Shown: positions 22,481 to 33,247 of the stretch, one piece after another
How positions within the stretch are numbered: the stretch's first letter is position 1
Layout: each line of letters begins with the position of its first letter
Assembly: GCA_026873275.1 (NCBI GenBank)
Contig: JANTUC010000017.1
Span: 1,054,001 to 1,118,000 of the forward strand
Direction: 5' to 3'
Source: Pseudopithomyces maydicus
Taxonomy: Eukaryota; Ascomycota; Dothideomycetes; Pleosporales; Didymosphaeriaceae
Length of the DNA: 64,000 nt
Made by a program: the position numbers and the translations under genes
Notes under the pieces: generated by a model
What the model saw: only the letters and a program-made list of their open reading frames with translations
The model's database searches: none
Told to the model about the DNA's origin: nothing

Positions 22481-23925
22481 GGTGGCTAGCCGTTAAAGAG
22501 AGACGAATGGTTAGACACGGCCAGTCAGGAAGAAGTGTCCTGCAGAAAGAGTGGCGGACAGGAATGATGGCCCAGACATTGTGTGAGACTTGCGCGTTCT
22601 TTAGTTATAGAGGGCATTGTTTTTGGGAATTCTCTGCATCAAAACAAAATGCGAGTAGTTGCCGTTTCGGTGCAAGAATGCTGATTCGATCGTGCGTAAG
22701 TTGCATTCCGCGTCCTGGGAAGGGCAGGAATGCGCGCAGTGTAAACAAATGGCAACGCCCTTGGCAAGCGTGTCGGCGAACATGCGAAGATTAGAAAAAG
22801 ATCTTTTGTGAGAACTACTGCGATTCATGAATGGTGCGGCTTTTTATTCTTCTTCATCAAGACCGTCGTTGCTTTAGATGGTGCCATCATGGACTACTCT
22901 CGTTCCAGAGGGTAAAGACTCAGTCACCATGATCGCAGTTGCAATTTGCCCATCGAAGAAAAGCCAACCAAACCAGCATCGAAGCCCCATGTCCACACTA
23001 TTCAACGCAAAACGATCCAGAATAAACAACAACGTAGTAAAAACAAATACAATAGAGTGCCAACTCACACCACTTCCCTTCATCAGCCATACATCATTCC
23101 CGCAAGGACCCGCACACGTCACGCCGCCTCCACCCCAGGCACCCATACGCAACGGCTCCAACGATCCAGCCTACTAGGCAAATGAACAAACCTGAGACGG
23201 TGACCTTCCCTCCGTAAACCACATCAATCGCAACTCTCCACCCCCTGCACGCATTCCCACTGCCCGCAATCTCGTCAAACCATCATGTATATGTTAGCAC
23301 CGAAGCCCGAGAAGAGATACAGGGATTACGCACACACGTGTTTTGAAAATCACAGCGCGTGCCGTGCTTGTAGTGCTCACCGTACGTGTGTATCGATGTA
23401 TTGTACGTACGTACGTACGTATTCGCTTTTGATTTTTTCTTTAAATGCCGTGTATATAAAGGTGTCTATTTCTAGACTCGAGATTGAGTGTATCTATATA
23501 TATATATGTACATGCACACATACATATATATCCTATTTTCGCTTGCGTGCTTCCCTTTCAGTTCCCTCCTTCTTCCCCCCTTTCCTTCCCTTCCGTTCCT
23601 TCCGTTCCTTTCCTTCCCTTCCATTCACCCACCCATCCATCTATCCATGCATCCATTCACCCACCCAACCACCCACCCATCCACCGTCGATATTCCAAAT
23701 TGTCATTGCCATTGTCATTCTCATTCTCATTGTCATTGTCATTGTCATGTAAAAGCCCAAACCAAAAGAAGCGGGGATATCATAAAAAAACAGCGTACAG
23801 CTCGTTCCCCTTTTTCGTTCGTTCGTTCGTTCGTTCCTTCCCTCCTTCCTACTTCCTTTCCCGACACACCCATCAATCCACCTACCCACCAACTCCCTTA
23901 CCCACCATGCGCCTTACTCACCAAT
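22481..23925. other. Intergenic with long low-complexity tract
   Basis: 22481-23280 holds nothing recognised. 23400-23925 is low complexity (see the repeat entry). Confidence 0.55.
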
Positions 23926-24000
23926 TCACCTACCCACCAACCCACCCATCCCCCACCACCCCACCCCACCATTCCCCCAGCGCCCCTCTCCAAAACTAAA
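23403..24000. repeat. Cluster of simple repeats and polypyrimidine/CCACC tracts
   Basis: From left to right: a GTAC/CGTA tetranucleotide run (about 23403-23421), a TA/TATG run (about 23490-23530), a long C/T-rich tract with CCTTCC and CATC units (about 23555-23690), CATTGT/CATTCT hexamers (about 23702-23748), TTCG tetramers (about 23816-23836), and CCCACC-rich sequence extending into the 3' end of UGO1. No coding sense is apparent in most of it. Confidence 0.85.
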
Positions 24001-25676
24001 ACTCCCCCCACCACCCCCCATAGCAGCCGCCCCCCACACGCCCACCAACCCCCAAAACCCAACTCTCCACCCCCTCCACAACCCATGCACCCCCTGGCCC
24101 TTCCTAACCCTCGTCCTACCCAAAAACCCACCGCTCGTCTTCCCACTCTGACCCATATTTCCACCCTTCGCCGCCGCCGCCCCAACGGGCCCGCTAACCT
24201 GGACGCCCTCCTCGCGGACTACGAACCACATGGTCCCCAAAACACCCCTGTACGGCCCGGGCTCCACTATCGTCTTGAAGCGGCGCTCGCTCGCGTCGTC
24301 GTGGGGGAATGTGAACATGCCGGTAGGACCACCCGGGGACCTGTTGGAGCCCCGGGGGGTAGACGTAGACGTAGACGTAGACGTAGACGATGAGGAGTGG
24401 GGAGGGACGCGGTACGCGGCGGCGAGACGGTCGTTCTCGTGGTCCTGCAAGGTTGCGACCTGGCCGCGGCGCAGGACGGTCTCGAGCGGGAGGCGGATGA
24501 AGAGTTCTGCGGTGGAGGAGAGGAAGGTGCTGAGGGAGTAGGCGGCGGGGGTGACGATGGGGTCGACGGAGAGGAAGGAGCGGAGGAAGAGCGGGGTGGA
24601 GGAGGAGATGAAGGTTGGGATTGTGGCGTGGAGGAGGGTGGCGGGGAGGAGGGAGGGGGCGATGGAGAAGGTGGGGAGGAGGGAGAGGGAGGGGTATATG
24701 GTTCGTGGGGGGGCCGAGGTGGGCGTTACGATGAGGCGGGTGCGGATGAGGTCTAGTGGGGCGAGGAGCGTGGCTGCGATGGCGGTTGCGGCGACGGCGA
24801 CGCCGAGCGACATGAGGGGCGAGGGACTGTCGATTATATCCAGGCCGCCGATGCCGCTGGCGGAGGTGCCGAGGAGGCCCGGGTCCGGCACGTTGAGCAG
24901 GGCGGAGAGCATGCTGCGGGTCCAGCTCTCGGTGGTCTTGAGCAGGAAATTGTACACGAACGTCACGTTTGTGCCTTTCCACACGCCCCACGCGGACTCC
25001 TTCTGCCAGAGCTGGGCGATGACTTCGAGCAGGGAGTCAGCCTTCCTGAGCTCGAGCTTCCGCAGCGCGGGCGGCGGGGCCGACGTGGGCGTGCTGTCCC
25101 GCGAGCGACTCGGTGCGTGACGACTCCGCCTCTTTCTGGGGCTCCCTCGTGCTCGCCGCTGCGCTCGTACGTCGGGCTGCGCACGCTGGGCGCCGTGCTC
25201 GTGAAATACCCCGGGGAGTCCTCATCCGACTCGTCCGAGGGGTAGTCCTCGTACTTGCCGCTCGCGAACGAATTCGGACGGCTCCTGATCTCGTCGCCGG
25301 TGAGGCGCAGGCCCAGCGGCGCCTGTCCCGGCGCCTGGTGGACCTGCAGCAGGGTCTTTGCGACCTCGAAGGGCTGGGCGAGCAGCACGGATGTGTAGTT
25401 CCATAGGGCCTGGTCGAGCAGTTTTTTCGCGTGCTCTGCGACGGTGGGCGAGCTGTCGGGGAAGTACGAGTCGTAGTCGAGGTCGGAGAGGATGTCGCGG
25501 GCCTGGCTGCCGAAGCTGGGCTGAAAGCTGGGCTTGGGGGTGCGCGACGAGTAGGGCGGTGAGGCGGGCGAGGACGAATTGTTGCTATGATTCAGCGGCT
25601 GCTCGAGCGGCGGGCCGATGCTCGGTGGGATGTAGTAGGGACGCAGCGGGTTGGGGGCGTCGCGCGAGGTGGCCAT
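23926..25676 (-). CDS. ugo1: UGO1-like mitochondrial outer-membrane fusion factor (carrier fold; frame break)
   Basis: The ATG at 25676 begins MATSRDAPNPLRPYYIPPSIG, the characteristic start of filamentous-fungal Ugo1. Exon sequence continues with ARDILSDLDYDSYFPDSSP, LLDQALWNYTSVLLAQPFEV (degenerate carrier motif QPFEVAKTLLQV) and GYFTSTAP. The frame then changes near 25138-25195 and resumes with ADSLLEVIAQLWQKESAWGV, WKGTNVTFVYNFLL and SALLNVPD, a second carrier-type motif PLDLIRTRL, LPLETVLRRGQ, and the C-terminal LWRGWRVGFWGLVGVWGAA. One missing base in the GGGG run at 25138-25141 cures the break (583 aa); a 35-nt intron would also fit but is unusually short. Ugo1 links outer-membrane Fzo1 with inner-membrane Mgm1 in mitochondrial fusion. 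The last 30 residues are Gly-rich and overlap low-complexity DNA, so the stop may not be authentic. Confidence 0.82.
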
Positions 25677-25869
25677 GGTGCCCTCGCTGGGTGTGCGTGT
25701 GTTGAAGCAATAGGGGAGGCGGGAGGGGGCCCAGGTGTGTTTTCACGAGCATGGGGTGAGTGCGTAGAAAGTTGCATGGATGTTGACGTCTAGTCGTCTA
25801 CCCCGGCCTGTGTGGAAGTGGCCCGAGCGCATCTGAAAGTTGTACGGGCTCGGAAGCACGAAAAGAAAC

Positions 25870-26621
25870 ATGCAACGCTCCATTCGCTGCGCCCGTCCTG
25901 CCCCCAACACACCCGTTTTCGCCCTCGTCCTGCCTCTCTGCACCAGCGCAATGGCGGGTGCTTTCCAGTGGCGGACCGCGCTTTCCCGCGCCCTCCACAG
26001 CGAGCGACTCACCGTCCGGTCGTCGCTACCACGCCGCGCTTTTTCCGCCCACGCACCCTCCTCGCAGGCACAGAGTCGAGCCCACCCGCGGTGCAGCCCG
26101 CAATGGGCCCAGCAGCGCCTCCCAGCCCAGTCCTTTGCCCGGAACCGCCGGAAGTTCTCCTCGACACCCGCCGCCCGCCACAACCACCTGGACCCCCCAA
26201 GCCCGGCGAAGAGTCAGTCTCCCGTGCACCTGCCTCCTCCTCGCAGCCCGTGACTGACTGATAGCTGTCTAGACGCCGCGTGACCTTCATAACCAAGGAG
26301 GGTGACTCGCACACCTTCCTCGTTGCCGACGGCGACAACCTGCTCGACATTGCCCAGGACAACGACCTCGAGATGGAGGGCGCCTGCGGGGGCTCCTGCG
26401 CCTGCTCCACTTGCCATGTCATCGTCCAGGACGAGGGCATGTACAACAAGATGGATGAGCCGGATGACGACGAGAACGACATGCTGGATCTGGCGTTTGG
26501 CCTTACCGAGACGAGTCGGTTGGGCTGCCAGGTGAAGATGAGCAAGGAGCTGGACGGGCTGGTGGTCAAGCTGCCGAGCATGACGAGGAATCTGCAGGCC
26601 AGTGATTTCGGCGATAAATAA
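25870..26621 (+). CDS. yah1: Mitochondrial [2Fe-2S] ferredoxin (adrenodoxin/Yah1 type; frame break)
   Basis: Exon 1 starts at ATG 25870 (ATG 25951 is an alternative) with an Arg/Ser/Ala-rich, acid-poor presequence ending RRKFSSTPAARHNHLDPP. The next residues KPGEE are in a neighbouring frame, cured by one missing C in the six-C run 26193-26198. A 60-nt intron (26213-26272; GTCAGT donor, CTGAC branch, TCTAG acceptor) leads to exon 2 (26273-26621): RRVTFITKEGDSHTF, GDNLLDIAQDNDLEMEGACG, the cluster ligands in CGGSCACSTCH with the fourth Cys in RLGCQV, and the end LPSMTRNLQASDFGDK. The protein delivers electrons from ferredoxin reductase to Fe-S cluster and haem A biosynthesis in the matrix. It is essential in yeast, so a genuine frameshift null is unlikely. 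It is divergently arranged with UGO1. Confidence 0.9.
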
Positions 26622-26818
26622 GTAAGCGACCATAGACGCGGTTGAAAAAAGAGGGGGCGCTGTATGTATGTATATTATCAAGGCAGTATCCGGTATGGTA
26701 CGGAAAAAAGAGGGACATATCTGTAACATAGCAACGTAGCACGCACGCGGGCGCTGGCCGAGAGCCAGACAGAGACAGCGACATCGCAGCGTTTACATTT
26801 CCATCCATCTCGCTCACC

Positions 26819-27814
26819 CTAGCTAAACCTCCACGCTGCCCTCCTTCGCCTTGGCTCCCCCGTGATCATATCCAGGAAGCCCTGCTTGCTCAGCTCCTTG
26901 ACCTGCTCCTCGCGCTTGCCCAGACCAACCACGCCCTTCTCGCGCGCCTCCCGCTCCGCCTGCTCTCCCTTGACCTGCGCCGCCCGCACCGCGTTGAACA
27001 GCTTGATGACACCCTTCTGCGCCGTCCTGCGCAGCTCCTTCTCCTTCGCCGTGGTCGCCGCCGTGCTAACAGAAGCGTCGTTCAGGCCCAGGACGTCCTT
27101 GACGCGGCCCTTTTCCTGCGCGGCGCGCTTCTCCGCCAGCAATTGCTTGTTCGCCTTGTGGGTCAGCTTGAGGTCGGACAGCGACTTGTTGGCCTCCTGC
27201 GCGGCCTTTGAGCGCGACAGGATGGGCTCGGACCGCTTCTGCGAGGTGAGCTTTGTGCCGAGGATCTTGGAGATGGACGTCGCGAAGGCCTCGGGGTCGT
27301 TGCGTTTCCGCACTTTGCGCGCGGGGTTGTTGGTCGATGTCTCTGATATGGATGTGTCGTCCGAGGCATCTGAGTCGTCGGCGTCGGAGTCGATGGCGGG
27401 CTCGTCATCGTCGTCGTCTTCCTCCTCCTCTTCTTCTTCTTCCTCTGAGGCGGCGTCGTCCTCGCTGGATGCGAGGTCGTCAAAGTCGTCGCCGGCTTCG
27501 ACTGGCTTGGGCGCTGCGGTCTTCTTCAGGGCAGATTTCTTCGGGGCCGGCGCTGGTGCGGCGGGTGTGGGCGCGCTCCGCTCCTTCACCGGCTGGGCAT
27601 TGGCAGTGCCCTCCTCGGGTGCAAACTCTGGCTCTGGCTCCTTGGGCTTCTTCTCCTCTCGCGGCGCATCCCGTGCGGCGCCCTCGTCGTCCGAGTCGTC
27701 CTCGCTGGAGCTGTGGTAGTACTTCTGACGCTTGATCTTGGGCTTCTCCTTCTTGGGCACCTTTCCGCGCATGCGGTCCTCGGTCCTCCTGCGCTTGAGA
27801 CTTGTGTTGGGCAT
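26819..27814 (-). CDS. rrp15: Rrp15-domain ribosome biogenesis protein
   Basis: A single exon of 331 aa; the start is ATG 27814 (MPNTSLKRRRTEDRM), since further upstream the frame has only a non-homologous extension. The N-terminal half is Lys/Arg then Pro/Ala/Lys-rich, followed by a strongly acidic block (about 15 consecutive Glu/Asp around 27400-27445) and SDADDSDASDD. The Rrp15 core then reads FATSISKILGTKLTSQKR, EPILSRSK, ANKQLLAEKRAAQEKGRVKD, LRRTAQKGVIKLFNAVRAAQ and SKQGFLDMI. Rrp15 acts in the nucleolus in pre-60S rRNA processing. It is divergently transcribed from SRP54, with ATGs 227 bp apart, so the two likely share a promoter region. Confidence 0.9.
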   Translation of the reverse strand: MPNTSLKRRRTEDRMRGKVPKKEKPKIKRQKYYHSSSEDDSDDEGAARDAPREEKKPKEPEPEFAPEEGTANAQPVKERSAPTPAAPAPAPKKSALKKTAAPKPVEAGDDFDDLASSEDDAASEEEEEEEEEDDDDDEPAIDSDADDSDASDDTSISETSTNNPARKVRKRNDPEAFATSISKILGTKLTSQKRSEPILSRSKAAQEANKSLSDLKLTHKANKQLLAEKRAAQEKGRVKDVLGLNDASVSTAATTAKEKELRRTAQKGVIKLFNAVRAAQVKGEQAEREAREKGVVGLGKREEQVKELSKQGFLDMITGEPRRRRAAWRFS

Positions 27815-28041
27815 TGTGGCTGGCGGTGTTTGTGCAGAATTGCGGCTGCTCGGGCCAGAGACTTGCGGTTGGAAAATAATTTGGGGATCGGCGCTTTCTG
27901 CACCGTCGCCAAGCTCGGAAGGGGACCAGCCAGCCCCGCAGCTGCTCTGCCATTTGAGACTCCCCCACAGAACTTCAGCGACACCGTCACCCACCCCCGA
28001 CCTCCACCCGATACCCGCCGCAGCACCGCTTTCCGCTCACC
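27815..28041. promoter_or_regulatory. Bidirectional promoter between RRP15 and SRP54
   Basis: 227 bp separate the two divergent start codons. No TATA box is visible, and the stretch is GC-rich, as in many housekeeping promoters. Confidence 0.5.
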
Positions 28042-29824
28042 ATGGTGCTTCAAGATCTCGGCCGGCGCATCAATGCCGCCGTCAACGACCTCACGAGGTC
28101 GCCCAACCTCGACGAGAAGGTGCGCATTCACCACCCCCAGCACCACCGCTACCGGCACCGTGGCTAACTGACGTTCCCAGGCCTTCGATGCCATGGTCAA
28201 GGAGATCTCCAACGCCCTCGTCGAAGCCGACGTCAACGTCAAGCTCGTCATGAACCTCCGCAACTCGATCAAGCGCTCCGTCGACTTCAAGCACCTCGCC
28301 CCTGGCGTCAACAAGAAGCGCCTCATCCAGAAAGCCGTCTACGACGAGCTCGTCAAGCTCGTCGACCCGCACGCCGAGCCCTTCAAGCCGCGCAAGGGCA
28401 AGCCCAACGTCATCATGTTCGTCGGCCTGCAGGGTTCGGGTAAAACCACCTCGTGCACCAAGCTCGCGCGGTGGTACTCGGCGCGCGGCTTCAAGGCCTG
28501 CCTCGTGTGCGCCGACACCTTCCGCGCCGGTGCCTTCGACCAGCTCAAGCAGAACGCGACGCGCGCCAAGATCCCCTACTTTGGAAGCCACACGCAGACG
28601 GACCCCGTGGCGGTGGCGAAGGAGGGCGTGGACAAGTTCAAGAAGGAGCGCTTCGAGATCATCATCGTGGATACGTCGGGTCGGCACAGGCAAGAGCAGG
28701 ACCTCTTCGACGAGATGATGCAGATCCAGGAGGCGGTGCAGCCCGACCAGACCATCATGGTCCTGGACTCCACCATCGGCCAGGCCGCAGAAGCGCAGTC
28801 CCGCGCGTTCAAGGAGGCCGCTGACTTTGGAGCCATCATCCTCACCAAGACGGACGGTGCCGCCGCGGGCGGAGGCGCCATCTCCGCCGTCGCCGCAACC
28901 CACACGCCCATCGTCTTCCTCGGCACCGGCGAGCACATGCTGGACCTCGAGCGCTTCAGCCCGGAGCCCTTCGTCTCCAAGCTCCTCGGCATGGGCGACA
29001 TCGGCGGCCTCGTCGAGCACGTGCAGTCGCTGAAGCTCGACCAAAAGGACACGATGAAGCACATCACCGAGGGCAAATTCACGATCAAAGACCTGCGCGA
29101 CCAGCTCTCCAACATCATGAAGATGGGCCCGCTGTCCAAGATGGCGGGCATGATCCCGGGCCTCTCCAACATGATGGGCGGCATGGACGACGAAGAAGGC
29201 GGCCTCAAGCTCAAGCGCATGATTTACATCTGCGACAGCATGAACGAGAAGGAGCTCGAGTCCGACGGCAAGATGTTCGTAGACCAGCCCGAGCGCATGA
29301 CGCGCATTGCGCGCGGCTCTGGGACGTCCGTCCGCGAGGTCGAGGAGCTGCTCACGCAGCATAAGATGATGAGCGGGTACGTATCCATCCATCCATCCAT
29401 CCATCCATCTCCCTTTGCCCCCTTCCTCGTTTTCTTTTCTCAAGCTAACCCCCCACAGCATGGCCAAACGCATGGGCGGCAACATGAAAAACATGCAAAA
29501 AGCCCAAGGCCTCATGGGCGGCCGCAACAAGGCCCAACAGCTCGCAGAGATGCAGAAGAAGATGAGTTCCCTCGGTGGCGCCGGCCGCGGTGGCATGCCA
29601 GGCGGCGGCGCGGGTGGCATGCCGGACATGTCCAAGCTCATGCAGATGATGGGCAACGGAGGAGGGGCGGGTGGTGCGGGCGGGATGCCGGATATGGCTG
29701 CGTTGCAGAGTATGATGGGGGGATGGGCGGGATGGGCGGGATGCCGGATTTTGGGAAGATGGCGCAGATGTTTGGGGGGATGGGGGGCAGGGTGGGGGGA
29801 GGGGGCGGAGGTGAGGTGAGGTGA
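28042..29824 (+). CDS. srp54: Signal recognition particle GTPase subunit SRP54 (frame break near 3' end)
   Basis: Exons 28042-28119, 28181-29376 and 29459-29824; introns 61 nt (GTGCGC..CCCAG with CTAAC/CTGAC branch) and 82 nt (GTACGT, carrying an ATCC microsatellite). The first 26 codons ([17 protein letters not shown]) are the N-domain start. The G-domain shows [10 protein letters not shown] (107-116), [17 protein letters not shown] (190-195), [11 protein letters not shown] (from 248) and FLGTGEH. A Met-rich M-domain follows ([35 protein letters not shown]). In the six-G run 29717-29722 the as-read frame degenerates to Trp/Gly and stops at 29819. One more G restores [19 protein letters not shown] and a stop at 29824 (546 aa). 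SRP54 binds signal peptides and 7S RNA and docks ribosomes at the ER. Confidence 0.95.
29377..29458 (+). repeat. ATCC microsatellite inside SRP54 intron 2
   Basis: The intron starts GTACGT and then carries six to seven ATCC units (29383-29409) before a pyrimidine tract, CTAAC branch and CCACAG acceptor. Confidence 0.8.
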
Positions 29825-30209
29825 GGGGGTGAAATGACTGAGGTGGTGAAGAGGTGGAAAGGTTGTGGGGTGAGGAGGTTGATTTATCGATTGGATTGGA
29901 TGGGATGAGGAGAGAATTTGTTTACATGCATAGCCTTGGCGTTTGGGTCTCGAGCTGATGAACTGACGCGGGGCGGTGGGTTGGGTTGGGCTTGATTGGG
30001 CTTGGGTAGATGGGATTGGGGCAGATTTTCGCATCGCAATCGTACTTGGCCATTTTTCGTATTTATATATATATTGATATATATATGTACACGTACATTA
30101 TAGGGTGAATGTGAGTTGAGAAGCGGGAGTGAGACGCGAGATTTATTTCTACGTAGGTGCTGTGCTGTTGTTACGGGCGGGCGGACTCACGTACGGTCTG
30201 TCGTTAGAT

Positions 30210-30262
30210 TGTTTTGTTTTGTGTTTGTAGAAAGTGGCAGCAGAGTGGCTGACTGAATGAAA
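30210..30262 (+). mobile_element. Solo arm related to the 56.1-kb foldback element
   Basis: TGTTTTG...GTAGAAAGTGGCAGCAGAG then TGGCTGACTGAATGA closely parallels the left arm of the 56.1-kb element (GTTAGAAAGCGGCAGCAGAG then TAGCTGACTAGATAA). No matching inverted arm is adjacent. Confidence 0.5.
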
Positions 30263-31198
30263 GTCCTTAGATTATCGTCGTGGGGATGGTTTTCAATTGA
30301 CGTCGTGAGGATTTAGACAGGTCAGGTTATGCAGATGCCGGCTAGAGTCAGATTCGTACCAAGCAGTGCAATGTAGAGACGTGGATGGGGTGTGTATGTG
30401 TACTGTGTTGGATTCTAGGACCATACACATAATTCAATTGGTTTGTGTCACGCTAAGAGCCTGGGCACTGTGTAGACTAAGGGTTTTGGCATCGATTTGC
30501 TAGATGTCTATGGCTTGAGTTTTCGAATTATAGCTCAATTCTTTGATAGAAACTTGGATGTTTGCAGACTCAATGTTTGTGAACCCGTTTTGTCGGCTGT
30601 GCATTTCTATTCAGGTCCGTGGAGGTGAGTCGTTCTGTGGCAGGAGAGAGGGGTAATGCATTGTATCCTCAGGAGCGCTGCTATATCGGCCGGTTGAGAA
30701 ACGAATTCCTAAAAGTTGGTGGAAAAAGACGAGGTGGAGTGACTGACTGGTTGATAACGTAGTTGTTGAGAAGAAAGTGTCGACGGTGAATAGAGTCAAG
30801 AGCCGCTGCTGTATGAGTTAGTATTGCTACTGTTGAGGTTAGTGATTTGACTGTTTTGTGGACGGGTTCTGTGGTCACACGTAGTTTACAATCCACTCGT
30901 GAGATGTAGATTTGAAAGAGCGGTAGATTGCGGCTATTATCATGATGTAAATCGTTCGTTCGAGTCAAAGATCTCGCCTTTGACTGAAGTCGGCATGATT
31001 TTTGTTTGGGTCCTTACGACGATGACTGAAAGACTGAATCATAGTTGGCCAAACGTTGCCGCGAATATTGAGATTCTTACCAGTCATGTCCGTATATTGG
31101 TGAGTAAGATAGGACAGCACCATCTCGATGGCTGAGTCGATACCTACAAATTGTATGACTTTCTCCGTAGAACTCATATTGTTTGGGTCATAGTGCCG

Positions 31199-31208
31199 TA
31201 TATAAATA
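31199..31208 (+). promoter_or_regulatory. TATA box, two-module Cys protein gene
   Basis: TATATAAATA about 150 bp upstream of ATG 31357, matching the spacing at other genes of this block. Confidence 0.55.
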
Positions 31209-31356
31209 TCTCCGTTCCCTTGATCTTCTGTTCTGGTTGTGCCCATCCGCAAACCTTCAATTTTCTACCTACATTCTACTTTACTTTACGCTTATAGCGT
31301 CCTGCCACACACATCCTCAGAAGCACACCCCACACCCTACAAACCGATATCGAAAC

Positions 31357-32130
31357 ATGCCACGAAACCCTAACCGACCTCGTTATAAACCAGTTCCCGG
31401 TCCATGCGAAGTAGACCCGACCGGCCTCACTGAACAACAGCTCGAAATCGCGCGTGCATTCAAGTATCTGGAGTGGAAAAGACTCTGCCAGGACATGCGC
31501 TGTCTCAAACCATTTGGGCCTGACGAACCAAGGGACTGGCACGTCCATATATTTCCCATGGCGAACTCCAAACAAGGTCGCCTACATTACGCAGTATGCC
31601 CAACTTGCGCAAACAAATACAAGCCAACGCACGACACGAATCCCAGATTTTCATTCGCGACGTCAATCCATGCTATACTTGACGCGCTAAAGAATTTCAA
31701 TTACGACAGCGACTTTGAGAAAGACCAACAGAGTACGGCGGTGCAAGACAAGTGCGTCAAGTGCGAGCAAACAGTTCCTTGTCAACAGATTCATTTCTGG
31801 CACGAAACGTGGACCACGGATTTCGAGGATGGGAAAGACAATATACCAGCTGCGAAATCCGGAGACCTTCGCCAGTTTTCACTCTGCAGTGAATGCTATC
31901 CCCTCGAAGAAGAGGCGGGCGAGCCAGAGGGCTCGTCTGCAGCGGAGCAGACATCTACTGATTACGGAATCAACGAAACTACCCCGGGTATAGGGAAGGG
32001 GGCGATTGGAAGAAGGCTGATGAGAAGTGATTATGGAATGGGAGGCTTGGGTTGCTTGAAAAAGGCGATGAGGCATTGGGGGTTATCTGTCTGGTTATGC
32101 GTGGTTTTTTGCTTAGATAGCTCTTTTTGA
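31357..32130 (+). CDS. Cysteine-module protein with two modules (unrecognised family)
   Basis: A single exon of 257 aa from ATG 31357 (context GAAACATGCC). The basic N-terminus (MPRNPNRPRYKPVPGP) is followed by module 1, C44-x4-C49 ... C81-x2-C84 (LCQDMRCLKPF; YAVCPTCANKY), and module 2, C133-x2-C136-x5-C142 ... C177-x2-C180 (DKCVKCEQTVPC; FSLCSECYP). The paired-Cys spacing suggests small zinc-binding knuckles, which is an inference. The tail ends in a hydrophobic stretch (GLSVWLCVVFCLDSSF). There is no signal peptide and no known domain. It is the leftmost of four or five related genes in the 31-38 kb block. Confidence 0.7.
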   Translation: MPRNPNRPRYKPVPGPCEVDPTGLTEQQLEIARAFKYLEWKRLCQDMRCLKPFGPDEPRDWHVHIFPMANSKQGRLHYAVCPTCANKYKPTHDTNPRFSFATSIHAILDALKNFNYDSDFEKDQQSTAVQDKCVKCEQTVPCQQIHFWHETWTTDFEDGKDNIPAAKSGDLRQFSLCSECYPLEEEAGEPEGSSAAEQTSTDYGINETTPGIGKGAIGRRLMRSDYGMGGLGCLKKAMRHWGLSVWLCVVFCLDSSF

Positions 32131-32587
32131 ATATGATCAGTGTATGGGTGCTTTTCGAATATCAACGAGCCTTGAGAACGAGACTGAGCTTACTATTGCC
32201 ATGGTTCACTTCTCAATTGGTTGTGTGAGAGCTTTGACGTGGCATAATGCAGTTGCGTGGTTCGTGTCATCTTCATGCCTGCAACGCATTGTAAATTCCC
32301 CAAGGATCAATAGCCGATCTTCGACTCAGGGTCTAAGACGGTATTTTGTGTGTAGAGAATTATTGGTAAACCTTCAATGGAGACAGACTCCTGCTCTATG
32401 ACAAAATAGATAGCAAGATAAGCAATAGGATACATGGGGGAACATATTGTGACTAGACATGTGGTGCAGACTCTCCATCTATACGTAGCGATGGGGAGTC
32501 AAATAGCCTTCTTGACTCAAAGTCTAGACACGTATCTGTGACTCTCATAAATCCTACAAAAACAACCTACTCATCGATATTCATGGG

Positions 32588-32595
32588 TATAAATA
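32588..32595 (+). promoter_or_regulatory. TATA box, one-module Cys protein gene
   Basis: TATAAATA 147 bp upstream of ATG 32735. Confidence 0.55.
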
Positions 32596-32644
32596 TTTCT
32601 CTTCTTGAGCATATTCTCGAGCGTCTTCTCCCTCAAACACAATC

Positions 32645-32722
32645 TTCTTTACTACTTTACTACCCAAATCTTCTTCACTACATTACTACCCAAATCCTCC
32701 TTACCACACTACTCCTCAAACT
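32645..32722 (+). repeat. 26-bp tandem repeat (three units) in the leader of the 32735 gene
   Basis: Units start at 32645, 32671 and 32697. The first two differ at only a few positions (TTCTTTACTAC.. versus TTCTTCACTAC.., both ending TACTACCCAAATC) and the third is more diverged. Confidence 0.75.
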
Positions 32723-32734
32723 TCAAGTTACATT

Positions 32735-33247
32735 ATGTCGAGCCCCAACTCCCGACACCTCGCCCCTCCGATCGAACATCCCAGATCTGGTCGAAGTAGC
32801 GGTAAATCGAGCCGTAGCCAAAGCCCGAACGCCCTTCAACGCGTCGACGAGCATACGCCCTCCAACTACGCCGATGAATATCACACGAGATCTCATTCTG
32901 AACTGCCGCAGTCTCCAAGGGAGATCGCACAATCAGAATTGGAGAAGACGAACAAAGCCATGAAAAAGTTGGAAAGAGAAATGGCAGAATTGTATGAAGA
33001 GGTCAAATACGAAATCCAAACAGATGCTGATGACGAGGTGGCGAACCACAAAGCCAAGAGACTTGTGGAATTGTTTGGAGAAGATCTCAAACCTGTTTCC
33101 CGTCTCTGTAAAACGGTGGGATGCAGCGGGAGGTTCGTGCCGAGCAAGAGCGAGAATACGGTTCACGAAGACGAGAGCATCATCAAAATGTGCCATGAAT
33201 GCCAAGAGGAAGCACAGCAACAGAGGAAAAGCGACAAAAGTTGCTAA
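32735..33247 (+). CDS. Cysteine-module protein with one module and coiled coil
   Basis: A single exon of 170 aa from ATG 32735. The N-terminal 60 residues are Ser/Pro/Arg-rich and look disordered. Residues about 66-95 (IAQSELEKTNKAMKKLEREM and on) form a likely coiled coil. A single module follows: C125-x4-C130 ... C153-x2-C156 (RLCKTVGCSGRF; IKMCHECQEE). The final residue is also Cys. The module matches those of the neighbours at 31357, 34244 and 36996 in spacing and in the small or basic residues after each pair. There is no known family; a zinc-stabilised interaction module is a guess. Confidence 0.65.
   Translation: MSSPNSRHLAPPIEHPRSGRSSGKSSRSQSPNALQRVDEHTPSNYADEYHTRSHSELPQSPREIAQSELEKTNKAMKKLEREMAELYEEVKYEIQTDADDEVANHKAKRLVELFGEDLKPVSRLCKTVGCSGRFVPSKSENTVHEDESIIKMCHECQEEAQQQRKSDKSC

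Larger units (their letters stand above)
29825..31356. other. Intergenic with transposon-like relics
   Basis: Starts with a G-rich SRP54 3' flank and a TATATATA run near 30063-30085. Two degenerate arms related to the foldback element at 56.1 kb lie at about 30210-30262 and 30718-30752. The right end carries the TATA promoter of the next gene. No ORF is supportable. Confidence 0.55.
32131..32734. other. Intergenic; promoter and repeated 5' UTR of the one-module gene
   Basis: The first 400 bp show nothing. The right end contains a TATA box (32588) and three 26-bp leader repeats (32645-32722). Confidence 0.6.

Noticed and set aside
23484..24393. Pro/His/Ser-rich plus-strand ORFs over the low-complexity tract
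   Set aside because: Produced by CCACC and CATC simple repeats and by the antisense of UGO1; no start context or domain.
25160..25195. A 35-nt intron in UGO1 to explain its frame change
   Set aside because: It fits the phase but is shorter than any other intron here and lacks a branch site; a missing base in the adjacent GGGG run is preferred, though not proven.
28091..30034. A 647-codon minus-strand ORF opposite SRP54
   Set aside because: Antisense shadow of a GC-rich conserved coding region; composition follows the codon third positions of SRP54 and it contains no domain.
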